Assembly (NCBI RefSeq): GCF_018394055.1
Contig: NZ_CP074441.1
Coordinates: forward strand, 1,054,001 to 1,118,000
DNA length: 64,000 bases
From: Weissella ceti
GTDB lineage: Bacteria; Bacillota; Bacilli; Lactobacillales; Lactobacillaceae
Direction of reading: 5' to 3'
A program made the translations under genes and the position numbers. Positions 25,614 through 35,168 of this stretch are shown here, one piece after another. Positions within the stretch are counted from its first letter, which is position 1, and each line of letters starts with the position of its first letter. The notes below the pieces were generated by a model. That model had not been told where the DNA came from and did not search any database. It saw only the letters and a list, made by a program, of their open reading frames with translations.

Positions 25614-25667
25614 AAAAAACGCGCTTGCTTAGGCAAACGCGTTAGTTATAGATATTTATTATTTTAA
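25614..25667 (-). repeat. 54-bp direct repeat, copy 2 (nhaC terminator)
   Basis: Identical to 25067-25120. This copy lies 10 bp after the nhaC stop and acts as its rho-independent terminator (minus strand: CGCGTTTGC / GCAAGCGCG followed by a T run), so it is probably the original copy. Confidence 0.85.
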
Positions 25668-25677
25668 TAATCTGACA

Positions 25678-27039
25678 TTAGTTAGATTCGACACGCTTTA
25701 GGCCGATTCCAGTCCATGCAGAGACGAATGAGAACACTGGTGACAACCATGCGAAGAATACAAATGGTGCCACGGCCCAAACAGTAACCCCTAGTGTTTG
25801 GGCGGCAAAACTACCAGCCACTCCCCAAGGAACAAGGTAGTTGAATACTGTCCCTGAGTCTTCTAATGAGCGTCCAAGGGCCAAACGAGATAGCTTTACA
25901 CGATCAAAACTATCCTTCCACAATTGACCAGGCAAGATTGTTGCAAGGTATTGTTCTCCGATCATGAAGTTGGCTAAGATTCCAGTGAACAATGTTCCAG
26001 TAACGACACCAGCACCTGTCTTAATACGTGATACCAATGGCGCCATAACACTTTGTAGAATCTTTTGTTCTGTCAACAAACCACCTAGTGACAAAGCCAA
26101 CATAATAATAATAACTGTTGGCATCATTGACATCATTCCACCACGGTTGAACAATGCTTGTACTAATTCGTTTGAACTGTCTGTCTTAAATCCTGTTAGC
26201 AATAGATCATTCAATGCCATTGGTGTGTGGTTCATCAAGAACACACTGGCTGTTAGCAAAATGTTAACCAGCAAAGTCACAATCGCCGGAATGCGCTTGA
26301 TTGTCATCGCAACCAATAGTACTAGTGGTACAATCGCAAACCATGTTGGTGACATTAATGAGCGCAGTTCGTTCAAGCCAGCTACATCTGTTCCCGCTGT
26401 ATGGTTCATTCCCAAGATAGCAAATAGAACTAAACTAGCAACAAGCGCTGGAATTGTTGTCCACATTAGATTCTTAATGTGCGCAAACAAATCTGTTTCT
26501 GCGATTGATGATGCTAAGTTTGTTGAGTCTGACAAGGGTGAGCTCTTGTCCCCAAAGATAGCTCCTGAAATAATTGCCCCAGCAAGTAATTCTGGTGAGA
26601 ATCCAAGCGTTAGACCAATTCCCATTAAAGCAACTCCAACCGTTGCAATACTTGTGAACGCTGATCCAATCATTGTTCCAACCATTGCCATCAATAACAA
26701 TGTTGTTGGCAAGAACCATTGTGCATTCGCAACGCTAAATCCAGCCCACAACATTGTTGGGATAACATTCGTTGCCATCCACAACGCGATTAACATTCCG
26801 ATTAGTAAGAACAAGAATAATGGTGCTAGTCCGGTTTTAAGACCTGACAACATTTGGTCTTGAATGTCATTAAATGAAAACTTATGGAAACGACCAAATC
26901 CCATAACAACGGCAATACTGATAATTAGTGGAATAAATGGTGGTAGACCAAATCCAATAATACTTACAGCGAAAATTACTACTAAGCTAAGCAATAGGCT
27001 TAGTGCGGCCACAAAACGTGGTTGTTCAACTTTATTCAT
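25678..27039 (-). CDS. nhaC: NhaC-family Na+/H+ antiporter-type transporter
   Basis: A 453-aa integral membrane protein with about 11-12 helices. Family stretches include GAIFGDKSSPLSDSTNLASS and LGRSLEDSGTVFNYLVPWG. Start ATG 27039 has GGAG at good distance. A T-box leader (27165-27365) controls it, which points to an amino acid substrate rather than simple Na+/H+ exchange; T-box-controlled NhaC proteins in other Firmicutes have been proposed to carry tyrosine. It contains no cysteine. Confidence 0.88.
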   Translation of the reverse strand: MNKVEQPRFVAALSLLLSLVVIFAVSIIGFGLPPFIPLIISIAVVMGFGRFHKFSFNDIQDQMLSGLKTGLAPLFLFLLIGMLIALWMATNVIPTMLWAGFSVANAQWFLPTTLLLMAMVGTMIGSAFTSIATVGVALMGIGLTLGFSPELLAGAIISGAIFGDKSSPLSDSTNLASSIAETDLFAHIKNLMWTTIPALVASLVLFAILGMNHTAGTDVAGLNELRSLMSPTWFAIVPLVLLVAMTIKRIPAIVTLLVNILLTASVFLMNHTPMALNDLLLTGFKTDSSNELVQALFNRGGMMSMMPTVIIIMLALSLGGLLTEQKILQSVMAPLVSRIKTGAGVVTGTLFTGILANFMIGEQYLATILPGQLWKDSFDRVKLSRLALGRSLEDSGTVFNYLVPWGVAGSFAAQTLGVTVWAVAPFVFFAWLSPVFSFVSAWTGIGLKRVESN

Positions 27040-27164
27040 GAGTTTCTCCAATTCATTATCAAATATGTGTTATTAAATGTTCACTGGTTCTATTCGATAA
27101 CGAATTTTGCCACCAGCATGGCTTAGTTTGTATATCCCATCAGCTTGCCTCATTTCTGTCTTGA

Positions 27165-27365
27165 AAAATAAAAAAGTCCCAACCGCGCACTAATGTGCAC
27201 AGTTGGGACGAAATAATTAGTTTCGTGGTACCACCCAAGTTCATGCTGCCTAAAAAAGACAACACCTCTAGTCGTATACAATTGTTAATAGTTCAAGATA
27301 TGTACCTGCACCGTTCACAGCGACCACGGTTTCTCTTACGTACAATACATATCTCTACTGGATGA
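27165..27365 (-). promoter_or_regulatory. T-box riboswitch ahead of nhaC
   Basis: On the minus strand the T-box core GGGTGGTACCACGAAA (27223-27238) is followed by a terminator GTCCCAACTGTGCAC / GTGCGCGGTTGGGAC plus T run (27170-27210). A stem I helix AGATATGTA / TACATATCT lies near 27298-27356. A UAC triplet on its 3' side is a candidate tyrosine specifier, but the specifier loop is not clear to me. The promoter TTGACT-N17-TATGCT lies just upstream (about 27370-27398). Uncharged tRNA should allow read-through. Confidence 0.88.
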
Positions 27366-27441
27366 GTCTAAGCATAACCACTCGCAAAACAAAAGTCAAT
27401 CAAAAAACGAAAATAACTTACTTTTTCTCAGAAAAAACTTT

Positions 27442-28821
27442 TTATCCCACCTTTTTAGCATAAAAACGGTAGCTAATAAACCCAAAGATAATACACCATG
27501 TAAGCCCGCCTAATGCGGCATATCGATCATTTGTTGTTAGGAACAATGTTGCAAAAATGAAAATAAAGAAAATAATCGTTAACGGACTCGTAATTTTAAA
27601 CCAAGGCATTGTAAAACCATCTGGCATAAAGTCTTCACTCTTACGGAACTTACGATGTGCAATCATAATCATCAAATAAATCACGACTGTAATCGCCGCA
27701 GTTGCTGATGCAAAGAAACCAAAACTTGATTCCAACATTGGCAAGGCACTAATTACAGGTGTTAAAGCAATTAAACCGGCTGACCATAGAATGGCTCGCG
27801 CTGGAATAGCATTGTGTGATAACTTCGCGAAGTAGTTTTCAACACGACCATCGTGCTCTTGTGACAATGCATACACGTCACGCCCGGCTGAATAGATTAG
27901 TGTATTCAAGGCTGACAACGCTGCTGTTAACACAACGAAATTCATAACAGCGGCTCCAATTGGCAAACCAACTAATTGGAAGACCATAACAAACGGACTT
28001 TCATTTGTTGGAATATAGCGCCAGTTGTAAATCGCCATAATCATTGCTAATGCACCAATGTAGAAGAACAAAATACGGAATGGTACTGTGTTGATCACCT
28101 TTGGAATCACATCACGCGGATTCTTCGTTTCCGCAGACATCAAGCCTACGAATTCAATTCCAACGAATGAGAAGAATACCATCGGAAAGGCTTGTAGAAA
28201 GGCACCACCACCATTAGGGAACCAACTAAAATCGATTCCCAAGTTAGCAAACGACACAGCGCCACCATGTGGGCCAGATGTTTGGAAGCCAGTTAACATC
28301 ATAACGACTCCGGCAAACAAAATGGCTAGGATCGCAATGATCTTAATTGATGAGAACCAGAATTCCGCTTCACCAAAGTACTTAACGGCAGTGAGATTTA
28401 GCAAAATCAAAATCGCCATCACACCCAATTCAATTTCCCAAATTGCTAAACTAGGGAACCAATAACGGATGTAAATCGCAATCGCTGTTAATTCTGCCAT
28501 GGCTGGCAAAATCAAAGTGATCCAATAAGACCACCCAACAAAGTGTCCCGCTCCTGGTCCAATATATTTAGATACGACACTCACAAATGAGCTACGGTCA
28601 GGATCTACATACAACATTTCTCCTACTGCACGCATCATTAAGAACAACATCAAGCCAGTTACAGCATAAATCGCCAGAACAGCAGGTCCTGTTAAACTAA
28701 TTGTATCCCCTGCCCCTAGGAATAAACCTGTTCCGATTGTTCCTCCAATGGCCATCATTTGTACATGTCGACGACTTAGCCCGCGAGCCAACTCAGTCGG
28801 TTCATTTTTATTTTCATTCAT
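27442..28821 (-). CDS. Amino acid permease (APC superfamily, AAT family)
   Basis: A 459-aa transporter with 12 predicted helices. Its N-terminus carries the signature RGLSRRHVQMMAIGGTIGTG and the inner motif FFSFVGIEFVGLMSAETKNP. Start ATG 28821 has GAGGTG upstream. Substrate cannot be set from sequence; the family includes transporters of lysine, aromatic amino acids, GABA and others. It precedes the T-box/nhaC unit on the same strand but is separated by that promoter. Confidence 0.85.
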   Translation of the reverse strand: MNENKNEPTELARGLSRRHVQMMAIGGTIGTGLFLGAGDTISLTGPAVLAIYAVTGLMLFLMMRAVGEMLYVDPDRSSFVSVVSKYIGPGAGHFVGWSYWITLILPAMAELTAIAIYIRYWFPSLAIWEIELGVMAILILLNLTAVKYFGEAEFWFSSIKIIAILAILFAGVVMMLTGFQTSGPHGGAVSFANLGIDFSWFPNGGGAFLQAFPMVFFSFVGIEFVGLMSAETKNPRDVIPKVINTVPFRILFFYIGALAMIMAIYNWRYIPTNESPFVMVFQLVGLPIGAAVMNFVVLTAALSALNTLIYSAGRDVYALSQEHDGRVENYFAKLSHNAIPARAILWSAGLIALTPVISALPMLESSFGFFASATAAITVVIYLMIMIAHRKFRKSEDFMPDGFTMPWFKITSPLTIIFFIFIFATLFLTTNDRYAALGGLTWCIIFGFISYRFYAKKVG

Positions 28822-29041
28822 ATTTATCACCTCGTTTTAATCCATGCATCAGTATAGCATTAAAATGAATAAAAATGCAAAAACTTTTATATAATATACA
28901 CTTTTTCTGTAATATTCATTTTTATATACAGAATTAAAGATTAAAACCGGTTGATTTAATAGAAATAATTGTTTTTATCATGCTCAAATACTACACAAAG
29001 TTTGTTATTTATGGTATATTGGTTCAGTTAATAAACTGACT

Positions 29042-29060
29042 CTAGCACAGAAAGTGTTAG
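29042..29060 (+). promoter_or_regulatory. Leader hairpin of rpmE2
   Basis: CTAGCAC and GTGTTAG pair around AGAAA in the leader, between a likely -10 (TATATT, near 29013) and the AAGGAG site. It may be a ribosomal-protein autoregulation element. Confidence 0.4.
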
Positions 29061-29080
29061 GGCGATAAGGAGATTATATA

Positions 29081-29323
29081 ATGCAAGCAGATATTCAACC
29101 ACAATACCAACAAGTTGTATTCGTTGACTCAACTACTGGTAAGAAGTTCTTGACTGGTTCAACTCGTACATCATCAGAAACAATCGAATTTGAAGGTGCT
29201 ACTTACCCAATGATTCGTGTTGAAGTTACTTCAGACTCACACCCATTCTACACTGGTAAGCAAAAGTTTACTACTGCAGACGGTGCTGTCGACAAGTTCA
29301 ACAAGAAGTACGGTTTGAAGTAA
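29081..29323 (+). CDS. rpmE2: 50S ribosomal protein L31 type B
   Basis: An 80-aa protein of the large ribosomal subunit. It has the type B features: no zinc-binding cysteines, and the stretches [17 protein letters not shown] and [13 protein letters not shown]. The AAGGAG site precedes ATG. It is monocistronic with a terminator. Confidence 0.96.
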   Translation: MQADIQPQYQQVVFVDSTTGKKFLTGSTRTSSETIEFEGATYPMIRVEVTSDSHPFYTGKQKFTTADGAVDKFNKKYGLK

Positions 29324-29341
29324 TTATACTTTTCTCAGTAC

Positions 29342-29375
29342 AAAAAAAGCGATGCCTCGTGCATCGTTTTTTTTT
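29342..29375 (+). terminator. Terminator of rpmE2
   Basis: The stem GCGATGC / GCATCGT with a run of nine T. Confidence 0.8.
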
Positions 29376-29411
29376 GCTCTTTTTTCGGAATATTTATCTA
29401 AATTGAAATAC

Positions 29412-29457
29412 AAAAAAGCCGATAAGATATCATCATAGACACCCTATCGGCTTTTAT
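29412..29457 (-). terminator. Terminator of lepA
   Basis: AAGCCGATA and CTATCGGCTT form the stem, with TTTTTTGTATTT following on the minus strand. Confidence 0.75.
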
Positions 29458-29478
29458 TTATTTCATGATTAATCAGTC

Positions 29479-31305
29479 TTAGTCTTCATCATCCGTGTTC
29501 AAAACAGACATAAAGGCTTCTTGTGGCACTTCAACAGTTCCAACAGACTTCATACGCTTCTTACCACGCTTTTGCTTATCCAACAACTTAGCACGACGGT
29601 CCGGATCACCTGTGTGAATCTTAGACGTAACGTCCTTACGGTAAGCTTTGATTGTTGAACGGGCGATAATCTTTGATCCAATTGCAGCTTGAATTGGCAC
29701 TTCGAAGTTACGACGAGGGATAATTTCCTTCAACTTCTTTGTGATAATACGTCCACGTTCTTGGGCAAATTCACGGGCAACGATAAAGCTCAAGGCATCG
29801 ACCTTTTCTGAGTTCATCAAGATATCGATCTTAACAAGGTCAGATTGGCGGTACCCTTCAATTTCGTAGTCCAATGAAGCATATCCACGTGTTGATGACT
29901 TCAACTTGTCGAAGAAGTCAAAGATGATTTCTGACAATGGAATGTGGTACTTCACGTTAACACGTGTTTCGTCCAAGTATTCCATTGTTTCGAATTCTCC
30001 ACGCTTACGTTGTGCCAATTCCATAACTGCCCCAACATAATCATTTGGCACCATAATTTGAGCCAATACAAATGGTTCTTCGATAGACTTGATTTCGCTT
30101 GGATCTGGCATATCAGCCGGATTCAAAACTTCAACCTTTTCGCCATCTGCTGTGTATGCATAGTACGTTACAGATGGTGCAGTTGTAATCAATTCCAAAT
30201 CAAATTCACGTTCCAAACGTTCTTGGATAACGTCCATGTGCAACAATCCCAAGAATCCAGTACGGAAACCAAATCCCAAGGCTTGTGATGTTTCTGGTTC
30301 AAATTCCAATGATGCGTCGTTCAATTGTAGCTTTTCCAATGCTTCACGCAAGTCATTGTAACGTGCGTTATCAGTTGGGTACAATCCTGAGTACACCATT
30401 GGTGTCATTGGTTGGTAACCAGGCAATGCTTCATCAGCTGGGTTAGAAACCAATGTAATTGTGTCACCAGGTCGCGCGTCACGGATGTTCTTGATTGACG
30501 CAGCAACATATCCAATGTCCCCTGCCATCAAGGCTTCACGCTTGATTGGTTGTGGTGAGTTCACTCCCACTTCAGTCACTTCATATTCAGCTCCTGAGTT
30601 CATGAAACGAATCTTATCTCCAGGCTTCACAACACCGTCACGAACACGGACAGTCAAGATAACACCCTTGTATGAGTCATAAGTTGAATCGAAAATCAAA
30701 GCCTTCAATGGTGCGTCTAGTTCCCCATCCGGAGCTGGAACAGTTTCCACGATTTGTTCTAGCAATTCGTGAATACCAATTCCTTGCTTAGCAGATGCAA
30801 GCACCGCTTGTTCTGCATCAATTCCGATAACTTCTTCAATTTCTTCACGCACACGTTCTGGTTCAGCGGCTGGCAAATCAATCTTGTTAATCAAAGGGAT
30901 GATTTCCAAATCATTTTCCATTGCCAAGTAAACGTTCGCCAAAGTTTGTGCTTCAACCCCTTGTGCCGCGTCAACGACCAAGATAGCACCATCGGCTGCA
31001 GCCAATGAACGTGACACTTCATAAGAGAAGTCGACGTGTCCAGGTGTATCTACCAAGTGGAAGATGTATGTTTCGCCGTTATCGGCCTTGTAATGTACTT
31101 CAACGGCGTTCATCTTGATTGTGATACCACGTTCACGTTCAAGTTCCATTGTATCTAATAGTTGGTTTTGCATCTCTCGCTCAGTAACAGTGTGAGTTGC
31201 TTCTAGGATACGGTCTGAAATAGTAGACTTACCGTGATCAATGTGGGCAACGATACTAAAGTTACGGATATGAGATTGGCGCGCTTGCATTTCTTCTAAA
31301 TCCAT
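29479..31305 (-). CDS. lepA: Elongation factor 4 (LepA)
   Basis: A 608-aa ribosome-associated GTPase acting on stalled or mistranslocated ribosomes. G motifs are AHIDHGKST (G1), DTPGH (G3) and NKID (G4). The LepA-specific C-terminal domain contains [20 protein letters not shown] and the basic tail [13 protein letters not shown]. Start ATG 31305 gives the classic [11 protein letters not shown]-terminus. It contains no cysteine, notable for a protein this long. Confidence 0.97.
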   Translation of the reverse strand: MDLEEMQARQSHIRNFSIVAHIDHGKSTISDRILEATHTVTEREMQNQLLDTMELERERGITIKMNAVEVHYKADNGETYIFHLVDTPGHVDFSYEVSRSLAAADGAILVVDAAQGVEAQTLANVYLAMENDLEIIPLINKIDLPAAEPERVREEIEEVIGIDAEQAVLASAKQGIGIHELLEQIVETVPAPDGELDAPLKALIFDSTYDSYKGVILTVRVRDGVVKPGDKIRFMNSGAEYEVTEVGVNSPQPIKREALMAGDIGYVAASIKNIRDARPGDTITLVSNPADEALPGYQPMTPMVYSGLYPTDNARYNDLREALEKLQLNDASLEFEPETSQALGFGFRTGFLGLLHMDVIQERLEREFDLELITTAPSVTYYAYTADGEKVEVLNPADMPDPSEIKSIEEPFVLAQIMVPNDYVGAVMELAQRKRGEFETMEYLDETRVNVKYHIPLSEIIFDFFDKLKSSTRGYASLDYEIEGYRQSDLVKIDILMNSEKVDALSFIVAREFAQERGRIITKKLKEIIPRRNFEVPIQAAIGSKIIARSTIKAYRKDVTSKIHTGDPDRRAKLLDKQKRGKKRMKSVGTVEVPQEAFMSVLNTDDED

Positions 31306-31397
31306 CTTTGCGCTCACTTTCTCTTGTTAATTTCTTTTGTCGTTTTTATTATACAGGGATATTGACCTTTTGTAATGTATTCAATTAAAAGAGCACG

Positions 31398-31434
31398 AAA
31401 AAAGGACTTGGAAATTAATTCCAAGTCCTTTTCT
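31398..31434 (-). terminator. Terminator of pgk
   Basis: The stem AAAAGGACTTGGAA / TTCCAAGTCCTTTT with a 6-nt loop. Confidence 0.9.
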
Positions 31435-31470
31435 AGATATCTGATTACTCAGAAACCTTATCAGGTTAGA

Positions 31471-32697
31471 TTACTTGTCTGAAATCGCAGCGATTCCTGG
31501 CAATTCCTTACCTTCAAGGTATTCAAGAGAAGCTCCACCACCAGTAGAGATGTGTGATAGCTTGTCAGCAACACCCAATTGTTGAACAGCAGCAGTTGAG
31601 TCACCACCACCAACGATTGTCGTTGCGTTGTTTGCTTCAGTAACCTTAACCAATTGTTCACCAATTGATAGAGTTCCCTTAGCGAAGTTAGGCATTTCGA
31701 ACACACCCATAGGTCCGTTCCAAACAACAGTCTTAGCATCTGCAAGAACAGAATCGAACAATTCGATAGATGCAGGACCGATGTCTAGTCCCATGTATCC
31801 ATCCTTGATACCGTCAGTAGCTACGTATGTGTCAGCATCGTTTGAGAATGCGTCTGCAGCAATAGCGTCAACTGGCAATACTAACTTGTCTCCAGATTCG
31901 GCGATCAACTTCTTAGCCAATTCAACCTTGTCCATTTCAACCAATGAGTTACCAATAGTCTTACCCATGGCAACGTCGAATGTGTAGGCCATTCCACCAC
32001 CGATAATTACCTTATCAGCCTTGTGCAATAGGTTTTCTACGATTTCGATCTTGTCTGAAACCTTCGCTCCACCAATGATGGCAACGAATGGACGTTCAGG
32101 AGCGTTAACAGCTTCTCCCAAGAACTTGATTTCCTTTTCCATCAAGAACCCAGCAGCAGCTTGTTCGATGTTTGAAGCGATACCAACGTTAGAAGCGTGC
32201 GCACGGTGCGCAGTTCCAAAGGCGTCGTTAACAAAAACATCACCAAGTGATGCCCAGTACTTACCCAATGCAGGATCGTTCTTTGATTCGCGCTTAACTT
32301 CGTTTCCTTCTGCATCAACGTCAGCAAAACGAGTGTTTTCGAATACAAGAACTTGTCCGTCAGCCAATCCATTGATAGCTTCTTCCAATTCAGGTCCTTC
32401 AACAGCTGGTACGAAAGTAACAGCTTGTCCTAGCAAGTCAGCCAAACGTTGTGCTACCGGCTTCATTGAAAGCTTCTTCTTGTCATCGTTTGACTTGATA
32501 CGTCCCAAGTGAGAGAAGATAACTGGACGTCCACCATTTTCCAACACGTACTTAATTGTTGGCAATGCGGCTACGATACGGTTATCGTTACCAACAACCA
32601 TTTCTCCTTCTTCTTCCTTCAATGGCACGTTGAAGTCAACACGCATCAATACTTTCTTACCTTGCAAATCCAAGTTGTTAACAGCTAGCTTTGACAT
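31471..32697 (-). CDS. pgk: Phosphoglycerate kinase
   Basis: A 408-aa glycolytic enzyme transferring phosphate from 1,3-bisphosphoglycerate to ADP. It has [13 protein letters not shown], the nucleotide-binding GGAKVSDKI and the C-terminal GGGDSTAAV. Length is slightly above the usual 395. It follows gap on the same strand, with a terminator-like hairpin between (32742-32782), so expression may be partly coupled. Confidence 0.97.
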   Translation of the reverse strand: MSKLAVNNLDLQGKKVLMRVDFNVPLKEEEGEMVVGNDNRIVAALPTIKYVLENGGRPVIFSHLGRIKSNDDKKKLSMKPVAQRLADLLGQAVTFVPAVEGPELEEAINGLADGQVLVFENTRFADVDAEGNEVKRESKNDPALGKYWASLGDVFVNDAFGTAHRAHASNVGIASNIEQAAAGFLMEKEIKFLGEAVNAPERPFVAIIGGAKVSDKIEIVENLLHKADKVIIGGGMAYTFDVAMGKTIGNSLVEMDKVELAKKLIAESGDKLVLPVDAIAADAFSNDADTYVATDGIKDGYMGLDIGPASIELFDSVLADAKTVVWNGPMGVFEMPNFAKGTLSIGEQLVKVTEANNATTIVGGGDSTAAVQQLGVADKLSHISTGGGASLEYLEGKELPGIAAISDK

Positions 32698-32741
32698 GGT
32701 TAAGTCCTTCTTTCTTTTTAAGATATGTTATTTCTGTGAAT

Positions 32742-32782
32742 AAAAAAACAGGTGATCTAGTTTTCACCAAACCACCTGTTTA
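32742..32782 (-). terminator. Terminator between gap and pgk
   Basis: AAACAGGTG and CACCTGTTT pair around a long loop that has its own small stem. The T run on the minus strand is good. Confidence 0.75.
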
Positions 32783-32804
32783 AAATTAATAACCGAACCG
32801 ATTA

Positions 32805-33815
32805 TTAAAGCTTTGCCAAGTGCAACAAAGTACGGATCATGTTTGAAGTGAAACCGTATTCGTTGTCGTACCAAGCAGCAGTCTTAACCAATTGGTGGTC
32901 TCCTGCAGTAACAACTTCAGTCAAAGTTGGGTCGAACATTGAACCGTGTGTGTCACCGATGATGTCTGAAGAAACGATTTCGTCTTCGTTCCATCCAAAT
33001 GAATCGTCAACGTACTTCTTAACAGCAGCGTTAACTTCTTCAGCAGTAACCTTAGTTGACAAGATAGTTGTCAATTCAGTGATTGAACCGTCAACAACTT
33101 GCACACGTTGTGCGTGTCCGTTCAACTTACCCTTCAATTCAGGGACAACAAGACCGATAGCCTTGGCTGCTCCAGTTGAGTGAGGGATAGTGTTAACACC
33201 CGCAGTACGGTTGTTACGAGGCTTTGAACCCTTAGGTCCGTCCAAGATCATTTGTGTTGAAGTGTAGGCGTGGATAGTAGTCATCGTACCAACTTCAATT
33301 CCAAATTCCTTGTTCAATGCATTAGCCAAAGGAGCCAATGATTGTGTAGTACATGAACCAGCAGAAACAATGTTGTCTTCTGGCTTCAAGATGTCTTGGT
33401 TAACACCGTAGACAACTGTTGGCATGTCACCAGCAGGGGCTGAGATCAAAACCTTCTTTGCTCCAGCGTCCAAGTGAGCTTGTGACTTTTCCTTTGAAGT
33501 GTAGAATCCAGTAGCTTCAAGTACCAATTCAACAGAATCGTTTTCAACCCACTTCAAGTCAGCGGCGTTACGTTCTGCGTATACACGAATCTTCTTTCCG
33601 TCAACGATGATTCCATCTTCGTCTGCAGTAACTTCTGCATCCAAAGTCCCGTGAGTTGAGTCATACTTTAGCAAGTATGCCAACATAGCAGGGTTAGTCA
33701 AGTCGTTAATCGCAACAACTTCGATGCTTTCAGCAGTATCCTTCAATTCAAGAATACGACGGAATGCCAAACGTCCAATACGTCCAAATCCATTAATACC
33801 AATCTTAACAGTCAT
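32805..33815 (-). CDS. gap: Glyceraldehyde-3-phosphate dehydrogenase
   Basis: A 336-aa glycolytic enzyme. The NAD motif GINGFGRIG lies at residues 6-14, and the catalytic Cys155 in SAGSCTTQS is its only cysteine. The usual SCTTN reads SCTTQ here. The histidine motif TIHAYTSTQ is present. Start ATG 33815 has GGAGG 11 nt upstream. A strong promoter with a palindromic spacer lies at 33875-33903. Confidence 0.96.
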   Translation of the reverse strand: MTVKIGINGFGRIGRLAFRRILELKDTAESIEVVAINDLTNPAMLAYLLKYDSTHGTLDAEVTADEDGIIVDGKKIRVYAERNAADLKWVENDSVELVLEATGFYTSKEKSQAHLDAGAKKVLISAPAGDMPTVVYGVNQDILKPEDNIVSAGSCTTQSLAPLANALNKEFGIEVGTMTTIHAYTSTQMILDGPKGSKPRNNRTAGVNTIPHSTGAAKAIGLVVPELKGKLNGHAQRVQVVDGSITELTTILSTKVTAEEVNAAVKKYVDDSFGWNEDEIVSSDIIGDTHGSMFDPTLTEVVTAGDHQLVKTAAWYDNEYGFTSNMIRTLLHLAKL

Positions 33816-33874
33816 TATGAATGATTCCTCCAGAAAATAATTCGCAAAATACATTGCAGCTTTTTACAAGTCTT

Positions 33875-33903
33875 ATTATACGACTTTGCGCAAAGTTTCG
33901 CAA
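33875..33903 (-). promoter_or_regulatory. gap promoter with 14-bp palindrome in the spacer
   Basis: On the minus strand TTGCGA (33898-33903) and TATAAT (33875-33880) are 17 bp apart. The spacer holds the perfect palindrome ACTTTGCGCAAAGT (33883-33896), a candidate operator. Confidence 0.7.
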
Positions 33904-33921
33904 ACGCTATCAAGCAAAACC

Positions 33922-34167
33922 TTATGCGCTTTTGTTCATATGACGAACTTGTGAAAAACTCATAATTTGTGCATGTTCCATAGGACGGACAATGTCCCCT
34001 TTTAAGATCAAAATTTTATAATTAACATCTTCATTTTTCACAAAATAATATGCTGCAAATCCTAAACGGTAAACGAACATACCAATACTTGTAACAATTA
34101 ACTTAGATACAACAATAATTCCTAAAATAGCGACAAACATAATGGTAAAACCTAACATCCCTTGCAT
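33922..34167 (-). CDS. Small membrane protein under operator control
   Basis: An 81-aa protein with two hydrophobic segments (about residues 5-20 and 24-42) and a hydrophilic C-terminal half (NEDVNYKILILKGDIVRP). The ribosome binding site is AAGAGGTG. Its promoter region (34243-34287) carries two copies of the operator found in front of the XRE/ImmA pair, so it is the probable target of that regulator. I know no family for it. Confidence 0.6.
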   Translation of the reverse strand: MQGMLGFTIMFVAILGIIVVSKLIVTSIGMFVYRLGFAAYYFVKNEDVNYKILILKGDIVRPMEHAQIMSFSQVRHMNKSA

Positions 34168-34214
34168 AACACACCTCTTTTATTAGTTTTAACTTAATTC
34201 AATTTCAAAAATAA

Positions 34215-34233
34215 AACTCAGACCTGCTGAGTT
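34215..34233 (-). terminator. Small hairpin downstream of the ImmA-like gene
   Basis: On the minus strand AACTCAG and CTGAGTT pair, followed by TTTATTTTTG. It may end the XRE-ImmA transcript; it also sits at the very start of the transcript predicted for the small membrane protein. Confidence 0.5.
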
Positions 34234-34242
34234 GATATTTAT

Positions 34243-34287
34243 ATTCTATCATTAAGTTAAACCTAACTTCAAGGAGTTAAACCTAAT
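34243..34287 (-). promoter_or_regulatory. Promoter with two operator copies ahead of the small membrane protein gene
   Basis: On the minus strand TTGAAG (34267-34272) and TAGAAT (34243-34248) are 18 bp apart. Plus-strand AGTTAAACCTAA occurs at 34255-34266, inside the promoter spacer, and at 34275-34286, 20 bp away. Confidence 0.65.
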
Positions 34288-34304
34288 TTAAATCTTATGT
34301 TTTT

Positions 34305-34781
34305 CTAAACATATCCTCGTCGACGATAATATGACAAGGTCTCATCAGCAAAATCAGCTGGATATCCCAATTGCTCCATTAACATCCATGGTGCCATTGG
34401 TTGCCCTTCATATTCACGTCCAACACGACTTAGCTCTTCTGGTTCAGTCATATAACCAATCACATTTTCACGTGCCATCAGTTCATTGTTGTAATGTCGT
34501 GCATTTTCACTGTAATCTAACATGTTTCCTAAGTCGAACATCACATGGAAGTATTCTTCTACGAGTGTCTGCGCTTTTTCAAATGTTGATAGATTTTTAT
34601 CTAAGAAAATGTAGGCGTTATCTCCTTTTACGGTGACAACACCCGACAAACCAGATTCTTCTTTTAAAGACATGTTATCTAAAATAATGGGATTTAGGCC
34701 TTCAGCTTGTAGATCATCTTCTACGCGCATCATCAGGTCATCGTATTTTCTAGTTTGCATTCCGATCCTCGTAGTCAGCAA
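34305..34781 (-). CDS. ImmA/IrrE-like metallopeptidase
   Basis: A 158-aa protein of the phage ImmA type. The zinc motif region is AQTLVEEYFHVMFDLGNM, with ExxxH-like EEYFH in place of HExxH, as in many phage-linked members (AEELGHY). It overlaps the end of the XRE gene by 32 bp, so the two are translationally linked. Such peptidases cleave their partner repressor to relieve repression. No phage genes are near. Confidence 0.7.
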   Translation of the reverse strand: MLTTRIGMQTRKYDDLMMRVEDDLQAEGLNPIILDNMSLKEESGLSGVVTVKGDNAYIFLDKNLSTFEKAQTLVEEYFHVMFDLGNMLDYSENARHYNNELMARENVIGYMTEPEELSRVGREYEGQPMAPWMLMEQLGYPADFADETLSYYRRRGYV

Positions 34782-35133
34782 TCAAGCCTTCTACGTATGA
34801 TTTAGCGCGATCAATCACTCGGGCACGTTGATCATCAGGAACACCTGACAGATCTAATCCCCAATGCGCCGCCATCAATGTTGGCTCATCAGTTTGCTCT
34901 TTTTTGACGATTTGTTCGGGATCTTCAACAAGATCAGACTTGCTGATTCCGAAGTATTCAGCCATTGTTTCAATTTTATCAATTCGTGGGTATGTCTTAC
35001 CGTTTGACCAGTCAGAAATTGTCGCAGTTGAAACTCCCACAATTTCTGATAAGCGTGCTGCAGTCATACTATTCTGCTTAAGCAATCGCTTAATATTCTT
35101 ACCCATGATTGCCTTTCCTTCAGAAGTTGCCAT
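34750..35133 (-). CDS. cI/ImmR-like XRE repressor
   Basis: A 127-aa protein. A helix-turn-helix occupies about residues 10-65 (MTAARLSEIVGVSTATISDW), followed by a linker and a helical C-terminal part that may contact the overlapping ImmA-like peptidase. ATG 35133 is used; ATG 35106 also has an AAGGA-type site. Two operator copies lie in its own promoter, which predicts autoregulation. The pair resembles ImmR/ImmA of mobile elements. Confidence 0.75.
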   Translation of the reverse strand: MATSEGKAIMGKNIKRLLKQNSMTAARLSEIVGVSTATISDWSNGKTYPRIDKIETMAEYFGISKSDLVEDPEQIVKKEQTDEPTLMAAHWGLDLSGVPDDQRARVIDRAKSYVEGLIADYEDRNAN

Positions 35134-35168
35134 ATATTCACCTTTTCATTTTTTTATTTATATATTTC

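Noticed and set aside
25964-26863. A 300-codon open frame on the plus strand opposite nhaC
   Set aside because: It is the mirror frame of a clear transporter gene; no ribosome binding site and unnatural composition.
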